From positions 574,654 through 638,653 of the forward strand of contig CABIXV010000001.1 in assembly GCA_902362775.1 (NCBI GenBank): a DNA stretch of 64,000 nt. Direction: 5' to 3'. Shown piece by piece: positions 24,367 to 33,923 of this stretch. Position 1 is the first letter of the stretch, and each line of letters opens with the position of its first letter. The DNA is from Clostridiales bacterium (GTDB taxonomy: Bacteria; Bacillota; Clostridia; Oscillospirales; Oscillospiraceae). A program made the position numbers and the translations under genes. The notes beneath the pieces are model-generated. The model searched no databases, had not been told where the DNA came from, and worked only from the letters and a program-made list of their open reading frames with translations.

Positions 24367-25992
24367 TTACTCCGCTGGACGGTCTTCGGATAAATCCAGA
24401 CCGCTAATCAATTCTCTTAAGGGCAGAATGAACTCTGGGGATATGGACAAGCTGTCCACCCCCATCCGGAGGAAGGTCTCCGTCAAATCAGGATCTGCCC
24501 CCAGATCTCCACAGATCGACACCCGGAGCCCGTGCCGGTGTCCCTCCTCCACGGTGTGGCGGATCATCCGCAAAACGGCTGGGTGCCGGGGATCGTAAGC
24601 GCCGCCGGCGCGGCATCGATCTGCCGCCAGAGTATACTGGGTCAAATCGTTGGTCCCCAGGGAAAAAAAGTCCGCCTCTAAGGCCAGCTCATCCGCCAGC
24701 ACAACGGCGGCAGGCGTTTCCACCATGATCCCCACTCTCACTTCTCCCGGCTCCCAGCCCTGGCTCTGCAACTCACTTCGGCACTCCTCCAGGATCTCCC
24801 TTGCCCTCCGGACCTCCCACGGGGCTGTCACCATGGGCAGCATCAGGGAAACTGGTCCCAGAGCACCAGACCGGAGAATAGCCCGGAGCTGTGGGCGAAA
24901 CAGGTCGGGACGGGCTAGGGACAGCCGGATACCCCGGCATCCCAAGGGGGAGCTGTCCCCCTCAAGCCCCAGACAGGGGGCCTGTTTGTCTCCCCCCACA
25001 TCCAAGGTCCGGATGACCACCGGCCGGCCAGCCATCGCCCGCACCACCTGGGAATAGGCGGCAAACTGTTCCTCCTCATCCGGACAGGTATCCCGGTCCA
25101 GGAAGAGGAACTCACTTCGGAACAGCCCCACGCCCTGGGCGCCCTTCTGCCGGGCCAGCTCCCCCTCAGCGCCGCTGCCAATATTGGCCAGCAGCGGCAT
25201 CTCCCGGCCATCCAAAGTAACTGTATCCCGGTCTCTCCACTGGTTTAACCGCAGCCGCTCCTCCCTGCCCTTACGGGCCATCTGCTCCCCCTCCTCCACT
25301 ATCTGCTCTGTGGGGTCAAGGTACAGCCAGCCCCGGTCTCCATCCAGCATGGCTGTTCTTCCCTGCCAGTCCTCCTGGATTTCTACCCCCATCACAGCCG
25401 GGACGCCCATGGCCCGGGCCAGGATCGCGGTATGGCTGCTGGCCCCCACATCTCGGGTAACCAGCCCCAACAGCTTGTCCCGGTCCAGTCCGATCAACTG
25501 GCTGGGGGACAATTCCTCTGCCGCCAGAATGGACGGCTCCCCGCCCAGCAAGTCCTCCTCCCGGACTCCGGTAAGCAGGTCCGCCACCCGGCGCGTAATG
25601 TCCCTCATGTCGTCGGCCCTGGCCTGCATATACTCGTCCTCCATAGCGGAAAAGAGGGCGGTGAACCGCGCTCCCGCCCTCTGAACCGCTTGGCAAGCTC
25701 CCTCTCCCCGGCGAATGGAGGTGTGCACCGCCTCCTGGTAATCCGGGTCCTCCAGCAGCATCTGGTGGATGCGGAAAATGGCAGCCGCCTCCATCCCCGC
25801 CTGGTCCAAGGCCCGTCCATAGAGGTCCTCCAGCTGGTCCATGGCGCCGCGCCGGGCGGCCTCAAAGCGGTTCAGCTCCTCCTCCGGGGACAATGTCGGC
25901 CCGGCTGTATCAGTTCGGCCCATTCGGGGACAGATGCGGATGGGACCTAAGGCAATTCCGCCGATGCTCCATGTCCCCCTGATCGCCTCCAT
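24367..25992 (-). CDS. Phosphoenolpyruvate-protein phosphotransferase (Enzyme I), paralogue type
   Basis: 541 aa, slightly shorter than typical Enzyme I (~570). The phospho-histidine domain has H187 in DVGASSHTAILARAMGVPAV, where GGRTSHTAI is usual. The PEP-binding barrel has GVGLFRSEFLFL, RTLDVGGDK, GIMVETPAA, FFSLGTNDLTQYTLA and the catalytic Cys in SICGD. The CGEMA-type motif is CGDLGADP. It should phosphorylate the adjacent HPr from PEP. No Enzyme II gene is near. Last gene of the operon, 14 bp after HPr. Confidence 0.9.
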   Translation of the reverse strand: MEAIRGTWSIGGIALGPIRICPRMGRTDTAGPTLSPEEELNRFEAARRGAMDQLEDLYGRALDQAGMEAAAIFRIHQMLLEDPDYQEAVHTSIRRGEGACQAVQRAGARFTALFSAMEDEYMQARADDMRDITRRVADLLTGVREEDLLGGEPSILAAEELSPSQLIGLDRDKLLGLVTRDVGASSHTAILARAMGVPAVMGVEIQEDWQGRTAMLDGDRGWLYLDPTEQIVEEGEQMARKGREERLRLNQWRDRDTVTLDGREMPLLANIGSGAEGELARQKGAQGVGLFRSEFLFLDRDTCPDEEEQFAAYSQVVRAMAGRPVVIRTLDVGGDKQAPCLGLEGDSSPLGCRGIRLSLARPDLFRPQLRAILRSGALGPVSLMLPMVTAPWEVRRAREILEECRSELQSQGWEPGEVRVGIMVETPAAVVLADELALEADFFSLGTNDLTQYTLAADRCRAGGAYDPRHPAVLRMIRHTVEEGHRHGLRVSICGDLGADPDLTETFLRMGVDSLSISPEFILPLRELISGLDLSEDRPAE

Positions 25993-26006
25993 GAAACCAG
26001 CCTCCT

Positions 26007-26264
26007 TTACAGGTTCTCCCGGAAAAAACGCTCCAGGACCGCTATGGACCTCTCCTCATCTCCCCCTTGGACGGTCACGGTGATCTGATCCCCCTGGCGC
26101 ACGCCCAATGTCATCAAGGCGATGATCCGGGTAGCCTCCACCGCTGTCCCTCCTTTGATTATGGCAACCGTGCTGTCCAGGCCTCTGGCTGTCTGGACCA
26201 ATAGGCCGGCAGGCCGGGCATGGAGGCCCAGCGGGTCCTTTACCGTGTACGGAAACTGCTTCAC
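26007..26264 (-). CDS. HPr-like phosphocarrier protein lacking Ser46
   Basis: 85 aa from a GTG at 26264 (AGGAG upstream; the open frame further upstream overlaps the kinase gene and is not HPr-like). His15 is intact in GLHARPAG, so it can accept phosphate from Enzyme I. The regulatory Ser46 position, normally followed by IMGVM, is Arg46 (EATRIIALMTLGV). It therefore should escape HPr kinase/CcpA control. It sits between the PfkB kinase and Enzyme I. Confidence 0.88.
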   Translation of the reverse strand: MKQFPYTVKDPLGLHARPAGLLVQTARGLDSTVAIIKGGTAVEATRIIALMTLGVRQGDQITVTVQGGDEERSIAVLERFFRENL

Positions 26265-26293
26265 CTGGTCACTCTCTCCTTTTCCCTCAAGAC

Positions 26294-27223
26294 TCACAGT
26301 TCCTCCGCCCTGGGCATAGCCGGGATCGCTCCGCTTCTGGAGCAGGTGATGGCAGCCGCTCGGTTGGCATAGGTCAGAATGTCCCGCAGCTCCTCTGCCG
26401 TCAGCCCCGCCATCGGCTCCCTTCCCCGGCTGCACAGCCGGGCCAGCACAGCCCCCAGGAAGGTATCTCCGGCTCCGTTGGTGTCAGCGACCTGGACCGA
26501 GGCACCGGGGACAGAAAAGCTCTCTCCCCGCCAGCGGCAGAAGGCCCCCCGCTCCCCCAGCGTGACCAAGATCAGGGAAATGCCCCGCTCTTCCAACAGG
26601 CGGCTGCCCTCCTCTGGGTCCCGCGTGCCGGTGAGGAGGGGGAGCTCCTCCTCTGACAGCTTGATCACATCCACCAGGGGCAGAGGTATGGCCATCCACT
26701 GGGCGGCCTCCTCTGGATTCTTCCACAGGGGCGCCCGATAGTTGGGGTCATAGCTGACCAGGACGCCTGCTCGGTGGGCGTGGCGGGCAGCGAAAATGGT
26801 AGCGTTTCGCTCCAGTCCCGCCGTCAGGCTCACCGAGCCAAAATGGAGAAATTTGGTGCGGCCCAGAGCCTCCTCATCCACCTCCTCCGGGCTTAAAGTG
26901 CAGTCGGCCCCCCGGATGAACTGAAAGTCCCGCTCTCCCCGCGAGTCTACCGACACCACAGCCAGGGTGGTGGGCTGGCTGCCCGTCCGCAGGCCGGAGC
27001 AGTCCACGCCATTTTCCTCCAGCACCCGGCGCAGGTAGGCGCCAAAGCTGTCCCGGCCCACTTTTCCAAAAAAGGCGGTCTCCGCCCCCAGCCGCGCCGC
27101 CGCTACCGCCACATTGGCGGGGGCTCCTCCTGGATTGGCGGCAAAGGCTGGGATTCCCTGATCTGTTGTTCCCGTCTGGGTCAGGTCGATGAGGACCTCT
27201 CCAACGCTTATGATATCTCTCAT
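26294..27223 (-). CDS. PfkB-family carbohydrate kinase (fructokinase-like)
   Basis: 309 aa from the ATG at 27223, which overlaps the stop of the antiporter gene by four bases. It has the N-terminal SVGEVLIDL, PGGAPANVAVAAARLG (PfkB signature 1, about 30-45) and near the C-terminus DTNGAGDTFLGAVLARL (signature 2, catalytic Asp). The pattern fits ATP-dependent fructose or related sugar kinases; the substrate is not certain. It is translationally coupled to the transporter upstream. Confidence 0.88.
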   Translation of the reverse strand: MRDIISVGEVLIDLTQTGTTDQGIPAFAANPGGAPANVAVAAARLGAETAFFGKVGRDSFGAYLRRVLEENGVDCSGLRTGSQPTTLAVVSVDSRGERDFQFIRGADCTLSPEEVDEEALGRTKFLHFGSVSLTAGLERNATIFAARHAHRAGVLVSYDPNYRAPLWKNPEEAAQWMAIPLPLVDVIKLSEEELPLLTGTRDPEEGSRLLEERGISLILVTLGERGAFCRWRGESFSVPGASVQVADTNGAGDTFLGAVLARLCSRGREPMAGLTAEELRDILTYANRAAAITCSRSGAIPAMPRAEEL

Positions 27224-28551
27224 AATGCCGCCGCCTTCTTTCTCTTCTTTTCCTTCCAGACCAGGCAAGCCCACCAGCACAGGGACACCAGATAGAGGTA
27301 GACCGCCAGGGGCAGCGCTGACGCTCCCACCCCAAGGGTGGTCAGCGGGACGCTGGCGGAGATGGCCCAGGGCACCAGACCGGCTAGATTAAGCACAGAA
27401 TTTCCGAGATTGACCGCCAGTTCCATGGAATCCAGGCCCCGCCGACGGTACTCCCCCTCCATCAGTTGGGCCCCCATCACAATGCCCACAGCCTGGTTAC
27501 AGAACAGGCCGCAGCAGCCAAAGGACAGCAGGATGTGGACGGGGAACAGACCTACCCGGTCTACCAGATGCCCCACCCGGTCAGTCACCGGATCCAGCAG
27601 CCCGGTCCCGTTGAAGATACCAGAATAGGCGCAGGACAGGACCACAGTCAGCACGACGTTGATCATGGAACTCAGGCCTCCGCCGGCCATAATGTCCGCC
27701 AGACCCGGTTGAGCTGTCTGGTAGCCCACCAGACAGGCCAGCAGCAGTTCACCCAGATCCATCCCTTGGACGAACAGGGCGCAGATGGCGGCCAGGACAC
27801 AGCTGACAGCGATGGACAAGAACGCGCTTATTTTGAGCCAGGGCAGAAGGAGCACGGCGGCGGCTGGAAGAAGTGTCACCCAGCTCAACTGAAAGCCGCT
27901 CTCTAAAGCCTCGATGATGTGGCTGTCTACCTGCCGGATGGGACACAGGATGGATAGGACACCGTAGACAGCCAGCGACAAAGCCATGGGCAGAGGGGTA
28001 GTGCGCCACATCTCGTGCTGAAAGGCCCTCTGCTCCGCCCCTGACACCGCCGCTGTCAGCGCCGCGGAGGAGGAAGCGGGGGACAGCCGCTCTCCCACAT
28101 AGATCCCGGATATGATAGCCCCGGCGGTGACGGTTAGATCGGCCCCGCCGCTGCGGGCGATGGCCATCAGGATCACTCCCGCGGTGCCCACTACACCGAA
28201 GGAACTGCCAAAGGCCAAGCTGAACAGGGCTGGCAGCAAAAAGGCCACCAGGATGAAGGTCCTGGGTGTGATGAGTTGTGCGCCTCCCCAGACGAAGAAG
28301 GCCACCGTCCCCCCCGCCCGCCACAGGGCGGTGAGCAGCCCGATCAGGACCAGGATACGCAGCACCTTTACTGAGGTCTTCATTCCAGTCAGGGTCATTT
28401 GGACCAGGTCAGCCGCCCGGTGTCCCCGGTGCAGCCCGACCAGGAAAAAGCACACCAGCCCCACCAGCAGGGCCAAAAACTGGGGCAGCCCCATGACCAT
28501 ACAGCAGGCCACACAAGCCAGGAACACCCCAAACGCCGCAAAAAGATCCAC
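27220..28551 (-). CDS. NhaC-family Na+/H+ antiporter-like transporter
   Basis: 443 aa with about 11-12 transmembrane helices. SFGVVGTAGVILMAIA, SGIYVGERLSPASSSAALTAAV and FNGTGLLD match the NhaC/ArsB-like ion transporter fold. GTG at 28551 is chosen because AGGGGAG is 6 nt upstream; an ATG at 28608 would add 19 hydrophilic residues. It is the first gene of a four-gene operon with PfkB, HPr and Enzyme I, so the true cargo may be an organic solute rather than sodium. That is inference. Confidence 0.78.
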   Translation of the reverse strand: MDLFAAFGVFLACVACCMVMGLPQFLALLVGLVCFFLVGLHRGHRAADLVQMTLTGMKTSVKVLRILVLIGLLTALWRAGGTVAFFVWGGAQLITPRTFILVAFLLPALFSLAFGSSFGVVGTAGVILMAIARSGGADLTVTAGAIISGIYVGERLSPASSSAALTAAVSGAEQRAFQHEMWRTTPLPMALSLAVYGVLSILCPIRQVDSHIIEALESGFQLSWVTLLPAAAVLLLPWLKISAFLSIAVSCVLAAICALFVQGMDLGELLLACLVGYQTAQPGLADIMAGGGLSSMINVVLTVVLSCAYSGIFNGTGLLDPVTDRVGHLVDRVGLFPVHILLSFGCCGLFCNQAVGIVMGAQLMEGEYRRRGLDSMELAVNLGNSVLNLAGLVPWAISASVPLTTLGVGASALPLAVYLYLVSLCWWACLVWKEKKRKKAAAL

Positions 28552-28691
28552 TTTTTTCTCCCCTTTTATCCCTCTCCGCCCGAGATGGGACACTTTTTCA
28601 TCCCGCAATACTACAATCGTGCCATGCCGTCGGTCCGCTCGGTCCCCTCCTCAGGGCTGTCAGTCCCGTTGTGTCCCTCCTGTTTGCCGCC

Positions 28692-28720
28692 ATTATAGCA
28701 TTTTTTCGCTCCAGTGTCAT
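28692..28720 (-). promoter_or_regulatory. Promoter of the antiporter-PfkB-HPr-Enzyme I operon
   Basis: On the minus strand ATGACA (28715-28720), a 17-bp spacer ending in TGC, and TATAAT (28692-28697): a strong extended -10 promoter. The leader to the GTG is about 130 nt. This, with the divergent shikimate kinase promoters, accounts for the gap 28552-28941. Confidence 0.65.
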
Positions 28721-28787
28721 CCGGTTTTTCAGCATGGCCCACCATTTCCTTTTCGTCCTGTCCCCCCTTTCTTTTCCAAAAAAGGTA

Positions 28788-28922
28788 TGGTATAATAAAT
28801 TCTCAGAGCATATGGGACAATACTATTTTTCGGGGCCGGGCCGCTGTCCGACCATTTTGTTGTGCGCCTCCCTCTCCCTGGAATCGTTCCTATGCCCTTG
28901 GCATACTGGAGCATATTATAAT
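28788..28922 (+). promoter_or_regulatory. Two candidate promoters for shikimate kinase
   Basis: An extended -10 TGGTATAAT at 28788-28796 and a second TATAAT at 28917-28922, 20 nt before the TTG start. Neither has a good -35. The first would give a leader of about 140 nt. Confidence 0.4.
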
Positions 28923-28941
28923 AGGGAAAGGCGGAATCTTT

Positions 28942-29538
28942 TTGGACAACCTCGTACTCATCGGTATGCCTGGTTCTGGCAAAAGCACTGTGGGGGTTCT
29001 GCTGGCCAAGGCCCTGGGGTTGAGCTTTGTCGATGTAGATCTGGTCATCCAGCGGCGGGAGGGGGCCCTTCTTCAAGAGATCCTGGATACTCAGGGGGCC
29101 GAGGCTTTTCTGGACGCGGAGGAGGAAGCTGTCCTCTCCCTTCAGTGTCAGAACGCGGTCATTGCCCCAGGGGGAAGCGCGGTATGCCGGGAAAAAGGCG
29201 CGCTGTATTTGAAGGAACTGGGACGGGTCATCTATCTCCGCGTCCCTCTGGAGGAGCTGGACCGCCGCATCCAGGATCTGGCCACCCGGGGCATTGCCAT
29301 GGCTCCGGGACAGGGCCTGGCGGATTTAATGGCCTATCGAGGCCCCCTTTATGAAAAATATGCCGATCTCATCGTCGATTGCCTGCCTGGTCAGACTCTT
29401 GCCCAGACTACGGGTGCGGTTCTGGACTGTCTGTCCCAGGACCTCTCTGCCCCAGCCCACGGGGTCAATGTGGGCCAGACGGCAGCGATCCGGCTCCGTT
29501 CTGAATCAGAAAAGGAAGGATCCAATGACATTTCGTGA
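28942..29538 (+). CDS. aroK: Shikimate kinase
   Basis: 198 aa. Walker [12 protein letters not shown] near the N-terminus, then the shikimate-binding VDVDLVIQ (DxD) and the IAPGGSAV loop. It phosphorylates shikimate in aromatic amino acid synthesis. The TTG at 28942 has AAAGGCGGA upstream; the frame is open further up but without signals. The last ~25 residues extend past the usual end, and the helicase gene starts inside them (14-bp overlap). Confidence 0.85.
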   Translation: MDNLVLIGMPGSGKSTVGVLLAKALGLSFVDVDLVIQRREGALLQEILDTQGAEAFLDAEEEAVLSLQCQNAVIAPGGSAVCREKGALYLKELGRVIYLRVPLEELDRRIQDLATRGIAMAPGQGLADLMAYRGPLYEKYADLIVDCLPGQTLAQTTGAVLDCLSQDLSAPAHGVNVGQTAAIRLRSESEKEGSNDIS

Positions 29539-31405
29539 TTTGGGGCTCAACGCCTCCATCCTGCGTGCCCTGGAGGAGCAGGGCTATGCCAAGCCCTCTC
29601 CCATCCAGGAGAAGGCCATTCCCCCTGCCTTGAAGGGCCGGGACGTACTGGGCTGTGCCCAGACTGGCACGGGCAAAACCTGCGCCTTTGCCGCCCCCAT
29701 TCTCCAGCGGCTGGCCGCCTCTCCCGCCGCCGGCCGTCCGATCCGTGCCCTGATCCTCACCCCTACCCGCGAGCTGGCCATCCAGATCGGAGAGAGCTTT
29801 GCGGCCTACGGCAAGTATCTGAAGCTGCGCCACACCGTCATTTTCGGCGGCGTGGGTCAAGCCCCCCAGGCCGAGGCGCTGAAGCGGGGGGTGGATATCC
29901 TGGTAGCCACTCCGGGCCGGCTCATTGATCTCCACGACCAGGGGCTGATCTCCGCCAATCATCTGGAAATGTTTGTCCTGGACGAAGCCGACCGGATGCT
30001 GGATATGGGCTTTATCCACGACGTGAAAAAAATACTCAAGTGGCTGCCCCAAAAGAAGCAGACGCTCTTTTTCTCTGCTACCATGCCCCCGGAGATTACC
30101 GAGCTGGTAAACTCTCTGCTGAAGGATCCGGTCAAGGTCGCGGTAGATCCGGTATCCTCCCCGGTGGATGCCATCCACCAGACCGTATACTTCGTAGACC
30201 GGGGCAATAAGACCCAGCTTCTGGCGCTTCTGGTGGAACAGTTGAAGGTGAAGAACGCGCTGGTCTTTACCCGGACCAAGCATGGGGCCAACAAGGTGGC
30301 CCGGGACTTGGTCAAAGCGGGGATCCCTGCCGCCGCCATCCACGGCAATAAGAGCCAGACCGCCCGGCAGCAGGCCCTGTCTGACTTTAAGGCTGGCCGG
30401 ATCCAATGCCTGGTGGCCACTGATATCGCCGCCCGTGGGCTGGACATCGAGGAGTTGTCCCACGTCTTTAACTACAATCTGCCCGAAGTCCCGGAAACCT
30501 ATGTCCACCGCATCGGCCGCACCGGCCGAGCGGGCCGTGAGGGCGTGGCCGTGGCCCTGTGCGATTTCTCGGAAAAACCCCTGTTGAAGGATATTGAGAA
30601 GCTTATGGGACGAAAGGTACCTGTGGTGGAGGACCACCCCTGGCCTATGGAGGTCTTTGAGGCCCCCAAGCGGGACAAAAACGGCAAGCCCATCAACGCT
30701 GAGGACGCCGAGGCCCGGGCCGCTGCCAAAGAGCTGCGCCGGATGCGGGACCAGAGCCAGAAGGAGACCCTCCAGCGCAAGGCGGCCCAGGCCCAGCAGA
30801 AGGGCCAGGAGGCAGGAGAGCAGGAGGAAAAGCGTTCCCGCTCCCGCCGCCGGAAGAAAAAGGCCGGTCAGTCTGAAGGGGTACCCCCCGGCACCGCACC
30901 CGCCGCCCTCCAGGATTACGAGAGTCCCATCCGCCGCTCCGAACCACCCAAGCGAGGAGTACGTCCCGGCACGCTGATGGACACCGGCGACGCCATGCCA
31001 CGCACCGATTTCCACCGGCCCAACCCTCTGGACAGCGATGTCATCATGGACGCCACCGCCCGGCTTCTGGCGCCCCGGCGCTCCCCCCTGGTTCCCTCTC
31101 GCGGCGGGAGTGACCGAAAGGAGAGCCGTGCCGGCAAGGGACATGGCAGCAGAGAGGGCCAGCCGGCCCCCCAGCCCGGTCAGGCGCACCGGCAGAAGGC
31201 CAAGTCCCGCGCCGGGCAGCAGTCCGAGTCCAAGGGGGCTGCGCCCAAAGGCCCGCTGGAAAAGAAGTCCGGCGGCAAGAAGCGGACCTCCCGCCCCGAC
31301 AGGCGCCATTCCCAGCCACTGGAACCCCGCCGGAATGGTCAGCCTAAGGACTCCACCGAGCAGCATAGCCTGATGAAGCCCTATTACTTGGATATTGGCA
31401 GATGA
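29525..31405 (+). CDS. DEAD-box RNA helicase with basic C-terminal tail
   Basis: 626 aa. Motifs in order: Q motif (GYAKPSPIQ), [21 protein letters not shown]-like [47 protein letters not shown] and [10 protein letters not shown]. Residues about 430-626 are a Lys/Arg/Gln-rich, low-complexity tail like those of CsdA/RhlE-type cold-shock and ribosome-assembly helicases. AAGGAAGG precedes the ATG, which lies within the end of aroK. Confidence 0.93.
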   Translation: MTFRDLGLNASILRALEEQGYAKPSPIQEKAIPPALKGRDVLGCAQTGTGKTCAFAAPILQRLAASPAAGRPIRALILTPTRELAIQIGESFAAYGKYLKLRHTVIFGGVGQAPQAEALKRGVDILVATPGRLIDLHDQGLISANHLEMFVLDEADRMLDMGFIHDVKKILKWLPQKKQTLFFSATMPPEITELVNSLLKDPVKVAVDPVSSPVDAIHQTVYFVDRGNKTQLLALLVEQLKVKNALVFTRTKHGANKVARDLVKAGIPAAAIHGNKSQTARQQALSDFKAGRIQCLVATDIAARGLDIEELSHVFNYNLPEVPETYVHRIGRTGRAGREGVAVALCDFSEKPLLKDIEKLMGRKVPVVEDHPWPMEVFEAPKRDKNGKPINAEDAEARAAAKELRRMRDQSQKETLQRKAAQAQQKGQEAGEQEEKRSRSRRRKKKAGQSEGVPPGTAPAALQDYESPIRRSEPPKRGVRPGTLMDTGDAMPRTDFHRPNPLDSDVIMDATARLLAPRRSPLVPSRGGSDRKESRAGKGHGSREGQPAPQPGQAHRQKAKSRAGQQSESKGAAPKGPLEKKSGGKKRTSRPDRRHSQPLEPRRNGQPKDSTEQHSLMKPYYLDIGR

Positions 31406-31510
31406 TCCCGGTGGACGGAGCAGAGGGGCTCTCTCCCGCTTCCATGTCCGCTCCCAGTCAATTTGTCTTACAAAATACTATTTAATATACAGAATATGGA
31501 GGAAAACAGT

Positions 31511-32851
31511 ATGGATTATCAGGCCCTCTATCAGCAGAAGCTGACCACCGCCGACGAGGCGGTCAAGGTGGTCAAGTCCGGTGACTGGGTAGATTACACC
31601 TGGTGTACCAACCACCCCATTGCCTTGGACAAGGCCCTGGCCGCCCGGCAGAATGAGCTAACCGATGTCAAGGTCCGGGGCGGCGTCACCATGTGGATGC
31701 CCGAGATCGCCAAGGCCGAGGACGCCGGGGAGCACTTCGCCTGGCACTCCTGGCACTGCAGCGGAATTGACCGGAAGATCATCGCCAAGGGAATGGGTTA
31801 TTTCAGCCCCATGCGCTACTCCGAGTTGCCCCGGTTCTACCGGGAACACCTGGATCCCGTAGATGTGGTAATGCTCCAGGTCACCCCCATGGATAAGCAT
31901 GGCAACTTTAATTTTGGTCTGGCCTGCTCCCACCTGGCGGATATGCTGGCCCGGGCGAAGTGCGTCATCGTAGAGGTCAATCAAAATCTTCCCTGGGTCT
32001 ATGGCCTGACTGGTACAGAAATCAACATTCAGGACGTGACATATGTGGTGGAAGGAGATAATCCCCCCATCGCCCAGCTTGGCGCCGGCGGCCCTGCTAC
32101 TGAGGTGGACAAAGCGGTGGCCAACCTGGTGGTGCCCCAGATTCCCAACGGTGCCTGCCTGCAGCTTGGCATCGGTGGTATGCCCAACGCTATCGGCGCC
32201 ATGATTGCTCAGTCCGATCTAAAGGATCTGTCTGTCCATACCGAGATGTATGTGGACGCCTTCGTGGACATGGCCGCCGCCGGCAAAATCACCGGACGGC
32301 ACAAGGCGCTGGATAAAGGCCGCCAGGTCTTTGCCTTTGCGGCTGGCACCCAGAAGCTGTATGACTACGTGGACCGCAATCCCGACGTGATGGCTGCCCC
32401 TGTGGACTATACCAATGACGTCCATGTCATGGCACAGATCGACAATTTCATCTCCATCAACAACGCCATTGACATGGACCTGTTCGGCCAGGTCAACGCT
32501 GAGTCTGCCGGCATCAAGCACATCTCCGGCACTGGCGGACAGTTGGACTTCGCCATGGGCGCTTACCTGTCCAAGGGGGGCAAGAGCTTCATCTGTATGT
32601 CCTCCACCGTCACCGGCAAGGATGGCACGGTCAAGAGCCGCATCGTCCCCACTCTGACTCCCGGCTCCATCTGCACCGACCCCCGGTCCTGCACCCACTA
32701 CATCGTGACTGAGTACGGAATGGTATGTATGAAGGGCCTGTCCACTTGGCAGCGCGCTGAGGCAGCCATCTCCATCGCCCACCCTGATTTCCGTGAACAG
32801 CTCATCAAGGACGCGGAGAAAATGGGCATCTGGCGGCGCAGCAACAAGTAA
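31511..32851 (+). CDS. Acetyl-CoA hydrolase/transferase family protein, probably butyryl-CoA:acetate CoA-transferase
   Basis: 446 aa, the usual length for this class. An active-site-type glutamate lies in [10 protein letters not shown], and the C-terminal half has [20 protein letters not shown] and [11 protein letters not shown]. It exchanges CoA between an acyl-CoA and acetate; in Oscillospiraceae the closest named role is butyrate formation, but 4-hydroxybutyrate CoA-transferases are close relatives, so the acyl donor is inferred. GGAGG lies before the ATG; a strong terminator follows. Confidence 0.85.
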   Translation: MDYQALYQQKLTTADEAVKVVKSGDWVDYTWCTNHPIALDKALAARQNELTDVKVRGGVTMWMPEIAKAEDAGEHFAWHSWHCSGIDRKIIAKGMGYFSPMRYSELPRFYREHLDPVDVVMLQVTPMDKHGNFNFGLACSHLADMLARAKCVIVEVNQNLPWVYGLTGTEINIQDVTYVVEGDNPPIAQLGAGGPATEVDKAVANLVVPQIPNGACLQLGIGGMPNAIGAMIAQSDLKDLSVHTEMYVDAFVDMAAAGKITGRHKALDKGRQVFAFAAGTQKLYDYVDRNPDVMAAPVDYTNDVHVMAQIDNFISINNAIDMDLFGQVNAESAGIKHISGTGGQLDFAMGAYLSKGGKSFICMSSTVTGKDGTVKSRIVPTLTPGSICTDPRSCTHYIVTEYGMVCMKGLSTWQRAEAAISIAHPDFREQLIKDAEKMGIWRRSNK

Positions 32852-32864
32852 AAAGCTTGCTAAT

Positions 32865-32900
32865 AAAAAATCCCTGTGTCCAAAAGGCACAGGGATTTTT
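32865..32900. terminator. Terminator between the CoA-transferase and the DUF3006 gene
   Basis: AAAAAATCCCTGTG pairs with CACAGGGATTTTT around a 9-nt loop. Its A and T flanks serve both strands; the DUF3006 stop codon touches its right edge. Confidence 0.9.
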
Positions 32901-33061
32901 CAAATCAGCTCCCACTGAAAGTCCTCCCACTTCAACCGGCTGCCCACCGTGGTCCCCTCCGGCAGCAGGAACATGGTAATAGAGTGCTCCCGCCCCCCAT
33001 CAGACAGCAGGTCGGCGTAATCTCCGTTGACTCTCTGAACTGTGTAAAAAATCGGGTCCAA
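32900..33061 (-). CDS. DUF3006-like small protein
   Basis: 53 aa using a TTG start at 33061 (GGAGAG 8 nt upstream, inside the end of the preceding gene). The sequence pattern VQRVNGDYADLLSDGG followed by FLLPEGTTVGSRLKW matches the short beta-rich DUF3006 family, whose members often follow secreted metallo-hydrolases. A CTG overlapping the upstream stop is another possible start. It is translationally coupled to the membrane protein upstream. Confidence 0.6.
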   Translation of the reverse strand: MDPIFYTVQRVNGDYADLLSDGGREHSITMFLLPEGTTVGSRLKWEDFQWELI

Positions 33062-33063
33062 TT

Positions 33064-33639
33064 TCAGCTCTCTCCTTTCTCACATCCCGTCTGCTCCTTA
33101 CAGGACCGGCGGATCTGGAAATAAAATACGAGATAACTGATTACATCCAGCACAAAGATCAGTTGAAAAATCACATTTCGGGCAAACTTTTTCCCCGTCA
33201 GGTTGCCCAGCCGGTACTGCACATACAGCCCGCTGATGGAGTAGGCCGAGGTGGCCAGCACCACGGAATAGGCAAAGGCTACGCCAAGAAATCCGAAGGG
33301 CAGCAAGATCTGCAGACCTGGAATCACGAGAAAGGCGGCTAACATCATTGACCAGATCTGCAGGTGCGTGATAAAAAAGGGGATGGTCAGCAGCTTCATG
33401 GCCAAGGCCAAGTGATTCAGCCTTCTCCGGGCGGAAAGGTCTGCCTGGACTCGCCTCACCCGCTTGATCAGAAAGATGATGGCTACCACGGCAAGAATCA
33501 GGTTGGCGATCACCGCCGGCGGCAGCAGTCCCCATGGGATATCCAGGTCTCCACTCCCGTCCGACAGCAGAATGGGTCCCAGTAAAACGGCCTGGGTCCC
33601 ATAGAGGCTGACTAAATAAAGAGCGCTTATGATGATCAT
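33064..33639 (-). CDS. Hypothetical multi-pass membrane protein
   Basis: 191 aa with about five transmembrane helices (about 2-22, 35-60, 88-112, 114-136, 155-178). There is a basic loop (KRVRRVQADLSARRR) between helices 2 and 3 and a Cys-rich cytosolic tail (RRSCKEQTGCEKGES). It resembles the uncharacterised small membrane proteins of clostridial genomes; I do not recognise a named family with confidence. Start at 33639; a DUF3006 gene follows directly. Confidence 0.65.
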   Translation of the reverse strand: MIIISALYLVSLYGTQAVLLGPILLSDGSGDLDIPWGLLPPAVIANLILAVVAIIFLIKRVRRVQADLSARRRLNHLALAMKLLTIPFFITHLQIWSMMLAAFLVIPGLQILLPFGFLGVAFAYSVVLATSAYSISGLYVQYRLGNLTGKKFARNVIFQLIFVLDVISYLVFYFQIRRSCKEQTGCEKGES

Positions 33640-33738
33640 GTCTACTCACTCCTCAACGCCCTGTAAAAAGTCCGTTTTATGGGACTGCTCTTTTCCTATA
33701 CTTAGGTTGTCGATCAGACAAGAAAGGAGCAGAACATT

Positions 33739-33858
33739 ATGGATTACAGCATCGTTTGGGTACGGGGACATGTGGAGGTCTACGACTGGGCAGGGCGGTT
33801 CTGCTTCTCTGCCGATAACGAGCGGGAGGCCAGAGAGGAACTGGCTCTCACCGCGTAA
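33739..33858 (+). CDS. 39-aa small protein
   Basis: ATG at 33739 with AAAGGAGC upstream; product MDYSIVWVRGHVEVYDWAGR continuing to a helical Glu-rich end (EREAREELALTA). It has its own terminator 10 nt after the stop, a compact single-gene layout that argues it is real. A beta-hairpin then helix is likely. The function is unknown. Confidence 0.65.
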   Translation: MDYSIVWVRGHVEVYDWAGRFCFSADNEREAREELALTA

Positions 33859-33867
33859 ATTCAACTT

Positions 33868-33898
33868 GGGGGTGCGCTACAGGGGCGCCCCCTTTTCT
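33868..33898 (+). terminator. Terminator of the 39-aa gene
   Basis: GGGGGTGCGC and GGGCGCCCCC form a GC-rich hairpin followed by TTTTC. Confidence 0.7.
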
Positions 33899-33923
33899 TA
33901 TTGGCTGCCCCGGTGTTCTCCGT

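Noticed and set aside
29465..31366. 633-codon open frame on the minus strand opposite the DEAD-box helicase
   Set aside because: It is an antisense shadow caused by high GC; the product is Gly/Leu/Gln-rich without domains, while the plus strand encodes a complete helicase.
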